From contig CM066995.1 of NCBI GenBank assembly GCA_033977485.1, positions 49,661,162 through 49,725,161 of the forward strand: 64,000 bases of DNA, given 5' to 3'. Shown here piece by piece: positions 1 through 11,751 of the stretch. This DNA comes from Hydrangea macrophylla (Eukaryota; Streptophyta; Magnoliopsida; Cornales; Hydrangeaceae). The notes below the pieces were generated by a model. That model searched no databases. It was not told the DNA's origin and saw only the letters and a list, made by a program, of their open reading frames with translations. A program made the translations under genes and the position numbers. Positions within the stretch are counted from its first letter, which is position 1. Every line of letters starts with the position of its first letter.

Positions 1-491
1 AAACGATTGGAATAAAAACTATAACAATCGATTGAGGAAAAGATAATTGATTTGATCCAAAACAATGTCAATAAATTGGGTTAAAAACAATGGCAATCAA
101 TTGGAAAATAATCCAATCGATTGGGTCCAGACTGATGGCAATGGATTGGGAAAGTCTAATCGATTGGGACTTCATCTTCTCCAGCAGAATTACAAAACAA
201 CATACATATACATCTTAAGGACGTGTTTAATACATCTAAGCTTCATATAAACTCATAAATATTCATATAAAAGGTACCAAGTGAGTTAAAACTCACCTAG
301 TTTATTGTGGGGTGTGTTTGGCTTGGAATCCCCAAGATTTCTCTCTCCTCCTTCTCTTTCTCTTGCTTTTTGTCTCCTCTCTGTCTCTCCTCTTCTTTAT
401 CTTCTTCTTTCTTTTTTTTTTCTTCTTTCTATTCTTCTTCGTCTGCCTAGAGTGTGTGTGTGTGTACATGTTTGTGTATATATATGTACAT

Positions 492-672
492 TCAGGATCT
501 AATGAGGGCACACTCTCTTTATTAAAGCGAGGGCCTCTATTTTGGCCATCGGATTGTGTTTAAAAATTATGAAATGAAAACACTACCCTTAATGAAAACA
601 TGATCCGACGGCCAAAATAGAGGCCCTCTCTTTAATAAAGAGAGGGCGCTCTCTTTAGAGAATTTTCGTATG
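492..672. mobile_element. Mutator-type foldback MITE, copy 1
   Basis: Two arms of about 70 bp are nearly perfect inverted repeats: ctctttattaaagcgagggcctc on the left answers gaggccctctctttaataaagag on the right. The element is flanked by the 9-bp direct repeat tatgtacat (483-491 and 673-681), the target-site length of Mutator-like elements. A second copy lies at 41053-41227. No coding capacity. Superfamily assignment rests on target-site length only, and the flanks are TA-rich. Confidence 0.65.
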
Positions 673-764
673 TATGTACATACGTATTGATGTGTGTATA
701 TATATATGATATATATCTCTCATCTCAAATAGTCCCAAATAGCTCAAGGGCAAGAAATGGGCTT

Positions 765-790
765 GTATATATTGAAAAAAGTGCCACGTG
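765..790 (-). promoter_or_regulatory. TATA-like box and G-box of the left-edge LTR
   Basis: A tatatat stretch (765-772) lies next to a CACGTG G-box (785-790), and the palindrome array begins at 829. In minus orientation the order is palindromes, G-box, TATA, the same as at 59052-59163, 59004-59009 and 58983-58990 in the Del-like LTR. The promoter role is inferred. Confidence 0.45.
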
Positions 791-1289
791 TCAAACCACG
801 AGGCAAAGTAAAAAACTTATCTCTGTAGGTGGCAATCGATTTGGATTAGAGGCAATTGATTGGTCACAGATATTTGAGTGCAATCGATTGGGTTAGTGCC
901 ATGTAATGAATTTAGGTCGACAGCATGGCAATTGATTGGAATAGATGCCAATCGATTGGATCTAGAAAGTGGTAATCGATTTGGATAACATGGCAATCGA
1001 TTGGGACACAAAATTGACCAAAGGGAAGCTAAAGGTCATACAAATATACAGGAATTAGTACAAAGTCTTATTCATTAATGTACACTCCCAAAAATACAGG
1101 GTATTACACATACTATGTGCATATCCATAAATAATATGTAAATTTTGGTCTCATGTGAGTATTGAACATGATCTAGCATCAAGAACATCACCATTTTTGA
1201 TTCCTTGCTATAAATATTGCATAAACCATCATGCATTTAGTTTTGATCTCATTTTGAGTCTTTTGACATAACTAAAAAGTTGTGCGCTC

Positions 1290-2897
1290 TTGTGCAACAC
1301 CCAAGTGTAGGTGATCATGCAAGTAATACTGGATAAGTCTAGGTCGAACCCACTGGGGAAGAATCAGGAGAATGCCTACTAAGTTACAACCTAAAGAAAG
1401 AAATATATGAATATAGTAGTAGGTTCTAATGAATCCTAATTAATTAAATTAAACTAAATAATAAATAAAGCATAAAGAAATATAACTATTGAAATAAATA
1501 AATTAAAGGTATTAGGAACACGTGAATCCATATTGATCCTAACCATCTACCATTCACATTCATTAACGTTCTATGGAGTTCATTCCTCTTCGGTATTTCG
1601 TATTTTTCTAAAGATAAATAATCAATAGCACTTACATGACCGAGACAGTATCATAGCAAGTGATTCAAAATACTTAAAAGACAGTTTAAAATAATGGTTG
1701 AGACTCGCACCTTCAATGGTGTTAGCATTCAAGGTGGTTTGCAAAAGTCATTGAAGAAAATAACATTAAAGGTTTAAGTTCTAAAAACTGTTGCAACAAA
1801 CTGAACTTACTGGAACAATTTGATGACAGATTTCAAAAATAGAAAGTCTTGGAATACTTAAAAGAATCATCTCAGGAATTCATAGTTCCGATCGATTGAT
1901 ATGTTTTCGATCCATCGAACTGTATCATCCTTCATTCGATTGAAATATCTTCGATCGCTTGACTACTGCTCTAGTTTGATCGATCGATCGATCGAAATAA
2001 ATTCGATCGATCGATCGAACATAGGGTTTCTATATAATGCATGGTAGAGGCTGGGAATCAAAGTTTCTTCACATATTCCCAACACCTAAACTACAAAACA
2101 TGATAAAATAATTGCAGAAATAGTAACCTAGAGCAATCATAACATACAAACTAATAAACAATTAAATAAAGAGCATTGGAAAAGAAAAACCTGGAATTAA
2201 TCTAAAAATAACTTGAAATCAACTTGAATCTTGTCCATGGACTGAAATAAGTGGAAGAAATACATTCAACTAACCTAATCTACCCTAAAACTATTATTTT
2301 ACGTGTTCTGGGGGGTCCTCCTTCATCTGCTGTCGAAACAGGTTATTTATAGAGTTCCTGCAAGCTGTACGCAACTTTCTAGAAAAAATAAAGTTCAATC
2401 AATTAAAGTGTCTTCAAGGGATCAAACTCTCGATTGATCGAGGTGTCTTCATGGGATCGAACTCTCGATCAAGCGAAGTATTTTCAAGGGATTGAACTTC
2501 TCTACTTTTGATAGCTCTTCGCACTAATGGGAGAATGACCATATCTCTTCACTCGGACCTCGGATTGACCTCCGGTTCATGGCTATGCGACCATAACTCA
2601 TAGATCTACATTTTATAGTTCTTGAGAAATCTTCCAAATATGAGGTTTCATTGTAAAAATGGCATTTTCTCAGTTGCTTCTATTGTTCTCTTCACCAGAA
2701 TCACTTTCTATTAGCTCCACTTCATTGAATTACATTCTAATACCTGTTAAACAATGCATAAGCATAAGTTTTAGCATTAACACACTAAACTGAACATTTT
2801 TAATAGAATGAACCTAAATCTAGGGACTTGGGGATAAAAGTATGCATAAAAGACTATGTAATATGCTATAAATATGCATTGTTTTTACCTCTTATCA
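1290..2897 (-). mobile_element. Probable solo LTR of an unnamed family
   Basis: No ORF of note. The right end (ttacctcttatca, 2897) gives a minus-strand start TGATAAGAGG. A GGTTCGACC motif at 1342-1351 resembles one near the 3' end of the Athila-like LTRs. A tatttatag TATA-like box at about 2344 lies between two blocks of CGATCG-type palindromes (1890-2025 and 2395-2520). The left boundary and target-site duplication could not be fixed. 1109-1289 shows nothing recognisable. Confidence 0.35.
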
Positions 2898-3620
2898 ACT
2901 TCAATTCCTATACAATGTGTGTATGAACATGTACAATCTAATTTACAAGTTGTATGTGAGTTTAAAGTAGAGATTTAAATGTTTTGGTTTCAAAATCATA
3001 GCTATGTTACAAAATTTAAAAGTTTGTTAGAAAATTGCTAAACCCGAGCGCTCGAGCAAGCGCGAGCACTCAAGCCCAAAGCACTTGAGTGGCTGGAGCG
3101 TTCGAGCTTGATAGTGTTCGAATTCCTTGCTTCTTTATATGTTGAAGTTAATATAGTTGTGCTATGCATGTTCCCTGACCTTGGTTAGTTGAGCTAAAAT
3201 TGTATATGTCATATATAAACGAGTTTGTTAATTCTAAATTGTACTATATGCTTACTTAGTAGTACCATGATTTAGAGAATGAATAATTCATTCTTTTTAT
3301 GATTGAATCACTAATGATGTAACGAGTATGAATACACGAATAATGTTTTAAAGAGATAAGTGTGGCAACAGGTGTGTGAGACATGGTTATGTTGTATGTT
3401 TGAGTTGGATGATCTCGTCGATTGTTCTGAGTATGGTTGCATATTGTCTCATGACCTTAGCAGACTTGTTGTCGGATGTGTTGTATGGATTTTGGAAGTC
3501 CGGATCGGGTTTAGTGTGTTGTTAAGTTAGGGTCAATTGTGGGCCAAGCAATTGAGTTTGGGCTAATTGTGGGCTAGGTGATTGAATTGAGGCCAAATGT
3601 GGTCTATGTGATAGAGTTAG
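2898..3620 (+). repeat. Degraded LTR-like sequence, left part
   Basis: No gene seen. It contains CG-rich palindromic words (for example gagcgctcgagc) at 3043-3112 followed about 100 bp later by a catatataaac TATA-like box (3213-3222), and a short degenerate tandem repeat (gggccaa/gggctaa...gtgattgaattgaggcc) at 3530-3620. The copia element is inserted in that repeat, and the same words resume at 17204. Identity as an old plus-strand LTR is inferred. Confidence 0.3.
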
Positions 3621-6378
3621 TGAAGGATTTAGGTTTTGAAAAACTTTAAATCTTATGCACAGGAGAAAAACAAGTTTTTAAGACTTTATTGGTAGCCCGG
3701 ATCTACTACTCATTAACTCTATAGATGCGTATAAGAGAGGGACAAGAATTATACCTCGTGGTTTTGAACCCAATTCTAAAATCTACAACTTCCAGTAGTC
3801 TCCTCTAGGTTATCTTCACCCTTATGACTCGTATGGAGGCTTTCTGGAAAAGCTAGGGTTGGTGGGAATTCTACTACAGAGGATGAAGAAGGCTAAGGAA
3901 ACCCTAAAGTAGTTATGCGGTACTAGGACTGTAAATAACGATGATTAAAATATTTTGTATGCAGTTGCCCTATTTATAGCTTTCCAAATCGACTTTAAGC
4001 ATTTGATCGATTGAATTGGCTTCTATCAATCCAACCTTCGATCGATCAAACTTGTCTTGACTTCAATCTATTGAAACTCCTTTGATCGATCGAACCTGTC
4101 TTCACAACATCCTCTTGTGCCTTTCCAACCATCCTAGCAGAGCTAAGAGTGGGACCTCCTAGGCTCTTTATTGTTGGCTCAGACTAGTTGTTAATTCCCA
4201 TCACCAAACTCTTTGATCAACAAACTAATCAGTTCATCATCAGTTAACATTTACTCCACTATAAAACAATAACTGAACTCCAATGTAAAAGAACATAGCC
4301 GAAATAATGACTAGGCTAATATGGAGTACTAATGTCCTTCTACCTTCAAAAATCATAATCATATTCAGGTAGTCGAATAAACAAGTGCTATCAACCTGAA
4401 GCAAGATTACTTCTTGTATTTCTTAAGTCCCATTCACCTCTCATGATTACCAAACATGTTGATAACTACTTGTCAACAAGATTGCATTTCTCAATAATCA
4501 ATTTGGCGACATTCCCAAGGGAATACTAACTCTTTATCAAAGGGTAGATTCTATCTTGACAATATATGTTCACAAACCTATGAACATGACATACCTAAGA
4601 TACCCATGTGTTGATCTTTTATAGACCTCACTGATGGGTAAGGCAAAGCATTTATATCCATAGTATGTGTCCATAATTATCTCAAGATTAAGAACACGTA
4701 CCTTATACAAGTTATGAGTTCGTATGGATTGTTGACAATCTTGAGTGTCAATAGGAAAGCTCAGGTTCGGCAAGGCACTATAAGCACTAGCATATTAACT
4801 AAGAATTATACTATAGTGATTGAGATTCATCACTCCATCCAATGGTAGTTAATCATGCTATAGTGTAAGCCTAATGAGGTATCTAGTCTCATCATTCACT
4901 ACGACATGTTCTAAGTATCAATGAATAGTAATTCGCATCTCACTTATATATATCTGAATGATACTTAAGGATAAACAATCATCTCATGAAAGAAATACAT
5001 AACAAAATGAAAAGCTAATATCCTTAATCTTGTCAAAATCAAGATATAAAAGTATGCTTTACTTTATAAGGATTTGTAGTGTGGAAGTAAAGGTCGAACC
5101 CACAGAGAGTGAATTACTCAAGCACTTTAATTTGGAAACCTAAGCCTAGTTAATTATGAAAAATGGATTTTGATTTTGATTTTTATTAAACTAAGAACAA
5201 TTAAAATAAATCTAAACTATGGAAGCAATTAAAAATTATTTTAAACAATATTTAGAGTGAACCTAGGATTGCAAATCCACCACTAGCTTTATAATAAGGG
5301 TATTTATGCATTCAATTAGCTTATTACATTGGATGATAATGGCAAACTGTAGCTACAAGCCAATTCCCCCGTCAAGAAGATAACTTTGATTCAAGCACCA
5401 ACATAATTCATCTTCGGTTGGCATAGATTGTCTTACACTAAACTAGGGTTGCGGCACAATCCGTCTATCCTAGGCATGAACTATTTGACTACTTGATATC
5501 AAAATTCAATTAAGCACCATTACACGTAAATAATCCATACAATCATAACAACTATCGATCATTGAGCACATCACATTCAAAATAGATATAAGACAAGAAT
5601 AAACTTTAAAAGTAACGATTGAATCATTAGAAGTTTGATTTTATAAAAAAAAATCCTCAGAACATGTAATCATCATCCATACGTAATAAATCTAAAAAAC
5701 AAAACATAAAATACACCCTAGATCTCGGTCTAAGCGGCCATAGAATTGAAGATTAGCAAGATATTGATGGAGGAGGCCATGGAAATCCTTGTTATTTTTC
5801 TTCTCCTTACTTCTCTCTCTTCGGTGGCTGAAGTTTTAGTTGTATATGGATGTGTATTATGGTGTGTAACCTAAAAATTGATTTACAATAGTATATATAG
5901 TTTTTGGAAGAATCAGGAAGCTTTCCTAAACAGATTGGCACTAAAACTGATGTAAATTACATTCTAGATGTAATTAAGCAGTTTTGTTTGCGCGGGTATC
6001 TCCAGTACACAGAAATACGCAAATTTGATTTTCACATAGGTAGCACGAGCGGGCTGCACGAGGGCATATTTAGGGTCTCGTGCGAGCGGGCCGCACGAGC
6101 GAATTTCAGGTAACTCGCGCGAGCAGGCCGCTCGCGCGATGTGACTTTTTCTGCTTCTTTTAGTCTGTTTTTACACCATATTTAGCTTGGATTCTTGTTT
6201 TCTTCCAAAACCTGACAGCAATGGGAAACCAAATAAAAATAGAATAAAATAGGATAAAAATCACTAACAAATGTGAATTAAGGCGTATAATTAGGACTTG
6301 TTCACTCTCAATCAATCCATATATTAAAATGTCAATGTCTCATACATAAAGTAATATTTTAAGGGCACAATCCCAACA
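3621..6378 (-). repeat. Copia 3' LTR, interrupted
   Basis: Matches the 5' LTR (15699-17198) and the solo LTR (12485-13980): shared tgaaggattta start, 'tagcccggatctactactc', ctatttatag TATA box (3970-3979, minus), CGATCG-type palindromes at about 4000-4110, and end gggcacaatcccaaca at 6378. It is split by an Athila-like solo LTR at 5025-6314; removing that leaves about 1.46 kb, the same size as the other LTRs. The distal part is repeated at 6587-8651. Confidence 0.8.
5025..6314 (-). mobile_element. Solo LTR, Athila-like family, inside copia 3' LTR
   Basis: Homologous to the LTRs of the two gag-pro elements (26557-27855, 45474-46815). Shared features are cttgtcaaaatcaagatata at the end, gtggaagtaaaggtcgaacc, gtatatatag TATA box (5890-5899), CG-rich palindromes (6043-6142) and the opposite end TGATTGAGAGTGAAC on the minus strand. 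The flanks atcct/atcca form an imperfect 5-bp duplication. No internal region is present, so it is a recombined solo LTR. Confidence 0.75.
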
Positions 6379-6586
6379 AACTCCCACTTTATACAGGATT
6401 ACATCTGAGACCTAGACTATCAAAATGACGATCAAAGACCTTCTGTGGTAAGGCCTTTGTAAACGGATCCGCAAGGTTGTCAACAGTGGCAATCTTGGTG
6501 ACAGTTACATCTCCACGTTGAACAATATCTCGTATTAGATGATATTTTTGCTCTACATGATGTCCCTTTTAGTGGTTCCTTGGCTT
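6379..6586 (-). pseudogene. Copia polypurine tract and RNase H C-terminal fragment (duplicated copy)
   Basis: Directly right of the LTR end is the polypurine tract (minus-strand aaagtgggagttt), then minus-strand code reading HLIRDIVQRGDVTVTKIA and DPFTKALPQK, the conserved end of copia RNase H. It is cut at 6586 by the duplication junction, so this copy is only the last 60-70 residues. The full continuation is in the second unit at 8652-9440. Confidence 0.75.
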
Positions 6587-8858
6587 CAAAAATCATAATC
6601 ATATTCAGGAAGTCGAATAAACAAGTGCTATCAACCTGAAGCAAGATTACTTCTTGTATTTCTTAAGTCCCATTCACCTCTCATGATTACCAAACATGTT
6701 GATAACTACTTGTCAACAAGATTGCATTTCTCAATAATCAACTTGGCGACATTCCCAAGGGAATACTAACTCTTTATCAAAGGGTAGATTCTATCTTGAC
6801 AATATATGTTCACAAACCTATGAACATGACATACCTAAGATACCCATGTGTTGATCTTTTATAGACCTCACTGATGGGTAAGGCAAAGCATTTATATCCA
6901 TAGTATGTGTCCATAATTATCTCAAGATTAAGAACACGTACCTTATACAACTTATGAGTTCGTATGGATTGTTGACAATCTTGAGTGTCAATAGGAAAGC
7001 TCAGGTTCGGCAAGGCACTGTAAGCACTAGCATATTAACTAAGAATTATACTATAGTGATTGAGATTCATCACTCCATCCAATGGTAGTTAATCATGCTA
7101 TAGTGTAAGCCTAATGAGGTATCTAATCTCATCATTCACTACGATATGTTCTAAGTATCAATGAATAGTAATTCGCATCTCACTTGTATATATCTAAATG
7201 ATACTTAAGGATAAACAATCATCTCATGAAAGAAATACATAACAAAATGAAAAGCTAATATCCTTAATCTTGTCAAAATCAAGATATAAAAGTATGCTTT
7301 ACTTTATAAGGATTTGTAGTGTGGAAGTAAAGGTCGAACCCACAGAGAGTGAATTACTCAAGCACTTTAATTTGGAAACCTAAGCCTAGTTAATTATGAA
7401 AAATGGATTTTGATTTTGATTTTTATTAAACTAAGAACAATTAAAATAAATCTAAACTATGGAAGCAATTAAAAATTATTTTAAACAATATTTAGAGTGA
7501 ACCTAGGATTGCAAATCCACCACTAGCTTTATAATAAGGGTATTTATGCATTCAATTAGCTTATTACATTGGATGATAATGGGAAACTGTAGCTACAAGC
7601 TAATTCCTCCGTCAAGAAGATAACTTCGATTCAAGCACCAACATAATTCATCTTCGGTTGGCACAGATTGTCTTACACTAAACTAGGGTTGCGGCACAAT
7701 CCGTCTTTCCTAGGCATGAACTATTTGACTACTTGATATCACAATTCAATTAAGCACCATTACACGTAAATAATCCATACAATCATAACAACTATCGATC
7801 ATTGAGCACATCACATTCAAAATAGATATAAGACAAGAATAAACTTTAAAAGTAACGATTGAATCATTAGAAGTTTGATTTTATAATAAAAAATCCTCAG
7901 AACATGTAATCATCATCCATACGTAATAAATCTAAAAACAAAATATATAAAATACACCCTATTACTTGGCTAGGGCTTCATTGAAACCCTAGATCTCGGT
8001 CTAAGCGGCCATAGAATTGAAGATTAGCAAGATATTGATGGAGGAGGCCATGGAAATCCTTGTTATTTTTCTTATCCTTACTTCTCTCTCTTCAGTGGCT
8101 GAAGTTTTAGTTGTATATGGATGTGTATTATGGTGTGTAACCTAAAAATTGATTTACAATAGTATATATATAGTTTTTGGAAGAATCAGGAAGCTTTCCT
8201 AAACAGATTGGCACTAAAACTGATGTAAATTACATTCTAGATGTAATTAGGCAGTTTTGTTTGCGCGGGTATCTCCAGTACACAGAAATACGCAACTTTG
8301 ATTTTCACATAGGTAGCACGAGCGGGCTGCACGAGGGCATATTTAGGGTCTCGTGCGAGCGAGTCGCACGAGCGAAGTTTAGGTAACTCGCGCGAGCAGG
8401 CCGCTCGCGCGATGTGACTTTTTCTGCTTCTTTTAGTCTGTTTTACACCATATTTAGCTTGGATTCTTGTTTTCTTCCAAAACCTGACAGCAAATGGGAA
8501 ACCAAATAAAAATAGAATAAAACAGGATAAAAATCACTAACAAATGTGAATTGAGGCGTATAATTAGGACTTGTTCACTCTCAATCAGTCCATATATTAA
8601 AATGTCAATGTCTCATACATAAAGTAATATTTTGAGGGCACAATCTCAACAAACTCCCACTTTATACAGGATTACATCTGAGATCTAGACTATCAAAATG
8701 ACAATCAAAGACCTTCTGTGGTAAGGCCTTTGTAAACGGATCCGCAATGTTGTCAACAGTGGCAATCTTGGTGACAGTTACATCTCCACGTTGAACAATA
8801 TCTCGTATTAGATGATATTTTTGCTCTCCATGATGTCCCTTTTAGTGGTTCCTTGGCT
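6587..8858. repeat. 2.24 kb tandem duplication, unit 2
   Basis: Second copy of 4346-6586 in the same orientation. It carries its own copy of the solo Athila-like LTR (7265-8587), of the copia LTR end (to 8651) and of the RNase H end. Unlike unit 1 it continues into intact copia pol order on the right, so this unit sits at the original position. Confidence 0.85.
7265..8587 (-). mobile_element. Solo Athila-like LTR, duplicated copy
   Basis: Copy of 5025-6314 within duplication unit 2. It keeps about 33 bp around 7961-7993 (a ggcttcattgaaaccctag stretch) missing from unit 1. The same stretch is in the LTRs of the gag-pro elements, so unit 1 carries a deletion. Confidence 0.75.
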
Positions 8859-9440
8859 CCTTAGACTATGCCACTGCCCCACTATTATCGCAACATAGCG
8901 TAATAGGTAACAATGACGGTGGTACCACCTCGAGCTCCATAAGGAACTTCTTAAGCTAAACAGCTTCCTTTGTGGCATCACAAGAAGCTATATACTCTGC
9001 TTCTCTAGTTGAGTCTGCAATGCATTTTTGCTTAATAATCCTCTACCTGACAGCACCACCTCCTAGGGTGAAGTGATGTCCAGATGTTAACTTCCTCGAA
9101 TCTTTATCTAACATAAAACTGAGTCAGTGTATCCCACTGTAATTAACTCATCACTGCCGTATAGAAGCATGTAATCTTTAGTCCTTCTCAAGCACTTAAG
9201 AATGTGCTTAACGGTTGTCCAGTGCTTTGGACCTGAATTTGATTTATACCTGCAGACCATGCCAATGGCAAAGCAGATATCTAGTTTAGTGCATGACATC
9301 GAATACATAAGACTTTCCACTATCGAAGCATAGGGAATTTTTGCCATACGAATCCTCTCCTCCTGTGTCCTTGGGCACTGGTTCTTGGAGAACGCTAGAC
9401 CATGCTTGGAAGGTAACAAACCTTTCTTTGAATTATGCAT
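8652..9440 (-). pseudogene. Copia RNase H domain (degraded)
   Basis: Minus-strand frames read PYASIVESLMYSMSCTKLDI, then after stops and frameshifts KCIADSTREAEYIASCDATK, LPITLCCDNSGAVA, and the end DPFTKALPQK. These are the standard RNase H blocks of plant copia polyproteins: the TREAEY and DNSGA blocks hold catalytic acidic residues, and the last precedes the polypurine tract. RNase H removes genomic RNA after minus-strand synthesis. Multiple stops, so non-functional. The last part is duplicated at 6379-6586. Confidence 0.8.
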
Positions 9441-10460
9441 TCAAAACCTTGTTAGCACATTTTCGATATAACCATCTTGAAGTAATCCCATTATCTTTCA
9501 CTTACGAACTCAAAAGAGCTTTATCCCAAGGATATAGCTCGCCTCTCCGAGATCCTTCATATCAAATGTACTAGTAAGCCAAACCTCAACCGTTGATAAT
9601 GCCGATACATCATTCCCAATGAGTAGACTGTCATCAACATAAAGAATAAGAAAAGTCACCACTTTCTCTTTGTACTTCTTGTATATACAAGGCTCATCCA
9701 GATTTTGTATGAAACCAAACGAATTGACCGCTTGGTCAAATTGGATGTTCCACCTCCTGGATGCCTACTTAAGCCCACAAATGGACTTTTACAACTTGTA
9801 TACCAAGTTACCTTTTCCGCTAGCTATGAACTCTTCTAGTTGCTGCATATAGATGTCCTATTCAAGATTGCCATTCAAGGATGCAGTCTTGACATCCATC
9901 TGCCAGATCTCATAATCTAGACATACAACAATGGATAAGAGTATTCTGATGGACTTGAGCATGGCTACCGGCGAGAAGGTTTCTTCATAGTCAGTGTACT
10001 CCCTCTGAGTATAACCTTTTTCTATAAGCCTAGCTTTTCTCTTATAAACCCACATATAGCTAATTGATTTAATATTGGCCGAAAGTTCTACAAGATCTTA
10101 GACCTAATTAGATTCCATAGATTCTAATTCAACTTTCATAGCTTTAACCCAATGAGCTGATTCTAAATCATCCATTGCCTCTTCATATGTGGTAGGATCA
10201 GACTCAAATTCTATGGAGACCGCTTCAAAAACCTCTCCTAAAAACATATATCTGTCAGGCTGGTTGACCATCCTCCCACTACGATAAAGTACTGGTGAAG
10301 AAGTTTGTGAACAAGTAGTATTTTCTTGTCTTACATCATTTTTTATTATGGGTAGGATTGAGGGCTCTCCTTCTATCTCTATAAGATCTATCCTTCCCTT
10401 AGGTTTATGCTTCATGATAAAATCATCCTCTAAGAAAATAGCATTTGTACTAACAAGCAC
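9441..10460 (-). pseudogene. Copia reverse transcriptase (degraded)
   Basis: The upstream block at 10104-10460 reads TTYEEAMDDLESAHWVKAMK and leads into the RT N-terminus. 9858-10055 reads KARLIEKGYTQREYTDYEET, then FSPVAMLKSIRILLSI and IWQMDVKTASLNGNLE, the first catalytic-Asp region. The YVDD catalytic box is preserved at 9630-9641 (LILYVDDSLLIGND). Several stop codons and shifts separate the segments, so no continuous RT can be made. It would copy the element RNA into cDNA in a virus-like particle. Confidence 0.85.
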
Positions 10461-10466
10461 TTTCTA

Positions 10467-11257
10467 TTATCTTGGATCATAAAAATACCATCCATAAGTA
10501 CCCTTTGGATACCCTACAAAGTAACATACTTTTGATGTAGAATCCAATTTGCTCATCTTCCCTTTTAGCACATATACCGGAAACCCCCATGACTGGAGAT
10601 TTTGCAAAGAAGGCTTGAGCCCAATCCACATCTCCCGTGGTGTCCTAGGAATAGATTTGCTTAGTACTAGATTTAGTATGTACGCAATAGTTTCCAAAGC
10701 ATAACCCCAAAGGAATAATGGCAACTCCGAATAACTCATCATCGAACTAGTCATATCTTAAAGAGTCCGGTTCCTTCTCTCCACTACACCATTCTGCTGA
10801 GGTGTACCAGGTGTAGTCAACTATGACAGAATCCCATTCTGTATAAGGTGATCAATAAACTCATTAGAGAGGTACTTGCCACATCAATAGATGGAATGGC
10901 TTTGATATGTGTGCCCAATTATTTCTCCACTTTAGCCCTAAACTCTTTGAACTTTTCAAAGGCTTCAAACTTGTGCTACAATAGGTACACATATCCATAA
11001 CTAGAGTGGTCATCAGTAAATGTAATGAAATACTCATAACCGCCCCTTACTCTAATATACATTGGTCCACACACATTATTATGAACTAATTCCAACAATG
11101 CATTGGTCCTATTGCCCTTTGTGGGAAAGGGCCTTTTGGTCATCTTCCCCTCTAAGCAAGACTTGCAGACTTCTATTGGTTGAAGAACCAAATTTCCTAA
11201 TGCCTCCTTTTTGACTAGTCTGCCAATCCTATTTAGATTGTTATGACCAAGCCTCAT
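10467..11257 (-). pseudogene. Copia integrase (degraded)
   Basis: 10976-11257 reads RLGHNNLNRIGRLVKKEALG with CKSCLEGKMTKRPFPTKG (the GAG-pre-integrase HHCC zinc region) and then HNNVCGPMYIRVRGGYEYFI, the start of the catalytic core. 10467-10754 is the far end of the core (PLFLWGYALETIAYILN, GYPKGTYGWYFYDP). Stops and a shift at about 10755-10975 break the reading frame, including the region expected to carry the second Asp and the Glu of DDE. Confidence 0.85.
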
Positions 11258-11260
11258 GTG

Positions 11261-11751
11261 CTAAAGCCTTGTTGGATTAGTAGAAGGTTCCTTTCTTTTA
11301 GATGGTACAGTTACCACTGAGTTATTAAGTTCCATGTTAGAGTCCTTGGAAATGTTTGGAGTAATCACATACAAACCATTTTCTTTGACATAAGAATACA
11401 TAAAAGAACCATTTCTTTTGATCGTAACTTCAGTTCTAAAATGAAAAGAATAACCTTCATTCGATAAATTAGAAACTAAAATTAAATTATGTCTCATTGA
11501 AGGGACGTAAAGTACATCTGATAAAATCAAAACTTTATTATCTACAAATTATAAAGCTACCACTCCTTTTGCAACCTAGAAATAGTTATGCTAGAACCTA
11601 GAGTAAGCACAATCTCTTCATCATTACATATCCTGGTTGATCTAAACCCATGCAATGAATTATAGATATGGTTAGTCGCACCAAAATCAATGCACCAAGT
11701 GTTTGAAGTATCCGTTATAAGACTTACTTCAATCACATATGATTCAATCAT
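11261..11751 (-). pseudogene. Copia aspartic protease (degraded)
   Basis: Minus frame reads TWCIDFGATNHIYNSLHGF, the copia protease active site, where the usual Asp-Ser-Gly is Asp-Phe-Gly here. It continues with LSDVLYVPSMRHNLILVSNL, typical of the region after the active site. A stop lies between the 11557-11751 and 11261-11530 segments. Normally this enzyme cleaves the Gag-Pol polyprotein; the altered triad and breaks make that unlikely. Confidence 0.8.

Larger units (their letters stand above)
1..1108 (-). mobile_element. LTR (partial) of a Del/Tekay-related Ty3/gypsy family
   Basis: The right boundary ends in the same block (caaaaatacagggtattaca) that ends the Del-like LTR at 59264. Other shared blocks are the stretch around 265-320 (accaagtgagtt...actcacctag...gtgtttgg), a T/C-rich microsatellite, a TG repeat, and arrays of the palindrome CAATCGATTG at 1-160 and 829-1003. 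Orientation is minus. The left end is off the window. No polypurine tract follows the right end, so this is either a solo LTR or the 5' LTR of an element extending to the left. A MITE sits inside it at 492-672. Confidence 0.7.
4346..6586. repeat. 2.24 kb tandem duplication, unit 1
   Basis: Everything from ttcaaaaatcataatc (4346) to the pol sequence ending ccttgg (6583) is repeated directly at 6587-8858. The unit spans the distal half of the copia 3' LTR with its inserted solo LTR, the polypurine tract and about 200 bp of RNase H code. The junction falls in a 2-4 bp match (ct/ctt). By eye, units differ by scattered substitutions and a roughly 33-bp indel near 7961. Confidence 0.85.

Noticed and set aside
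302..563. Overlapping frames in the left-edge LTR
   Set aside because: They cover a T/C microsatellite and the MITE arm, with no conserved protein.
4570..4773. 67-codon frame recurring at 6810 and 16663
   Set aside because: The three copies are homologous LTR DNA, and the frame is lost in the fourth LTR; it is a shadow of LTR repetition, not a gene.
5904..6113. 69-codon frame repeated at 8177
   Set aside because: Runs through the CG-palindrome block of a solo LTR; open only because the region was duplicated.
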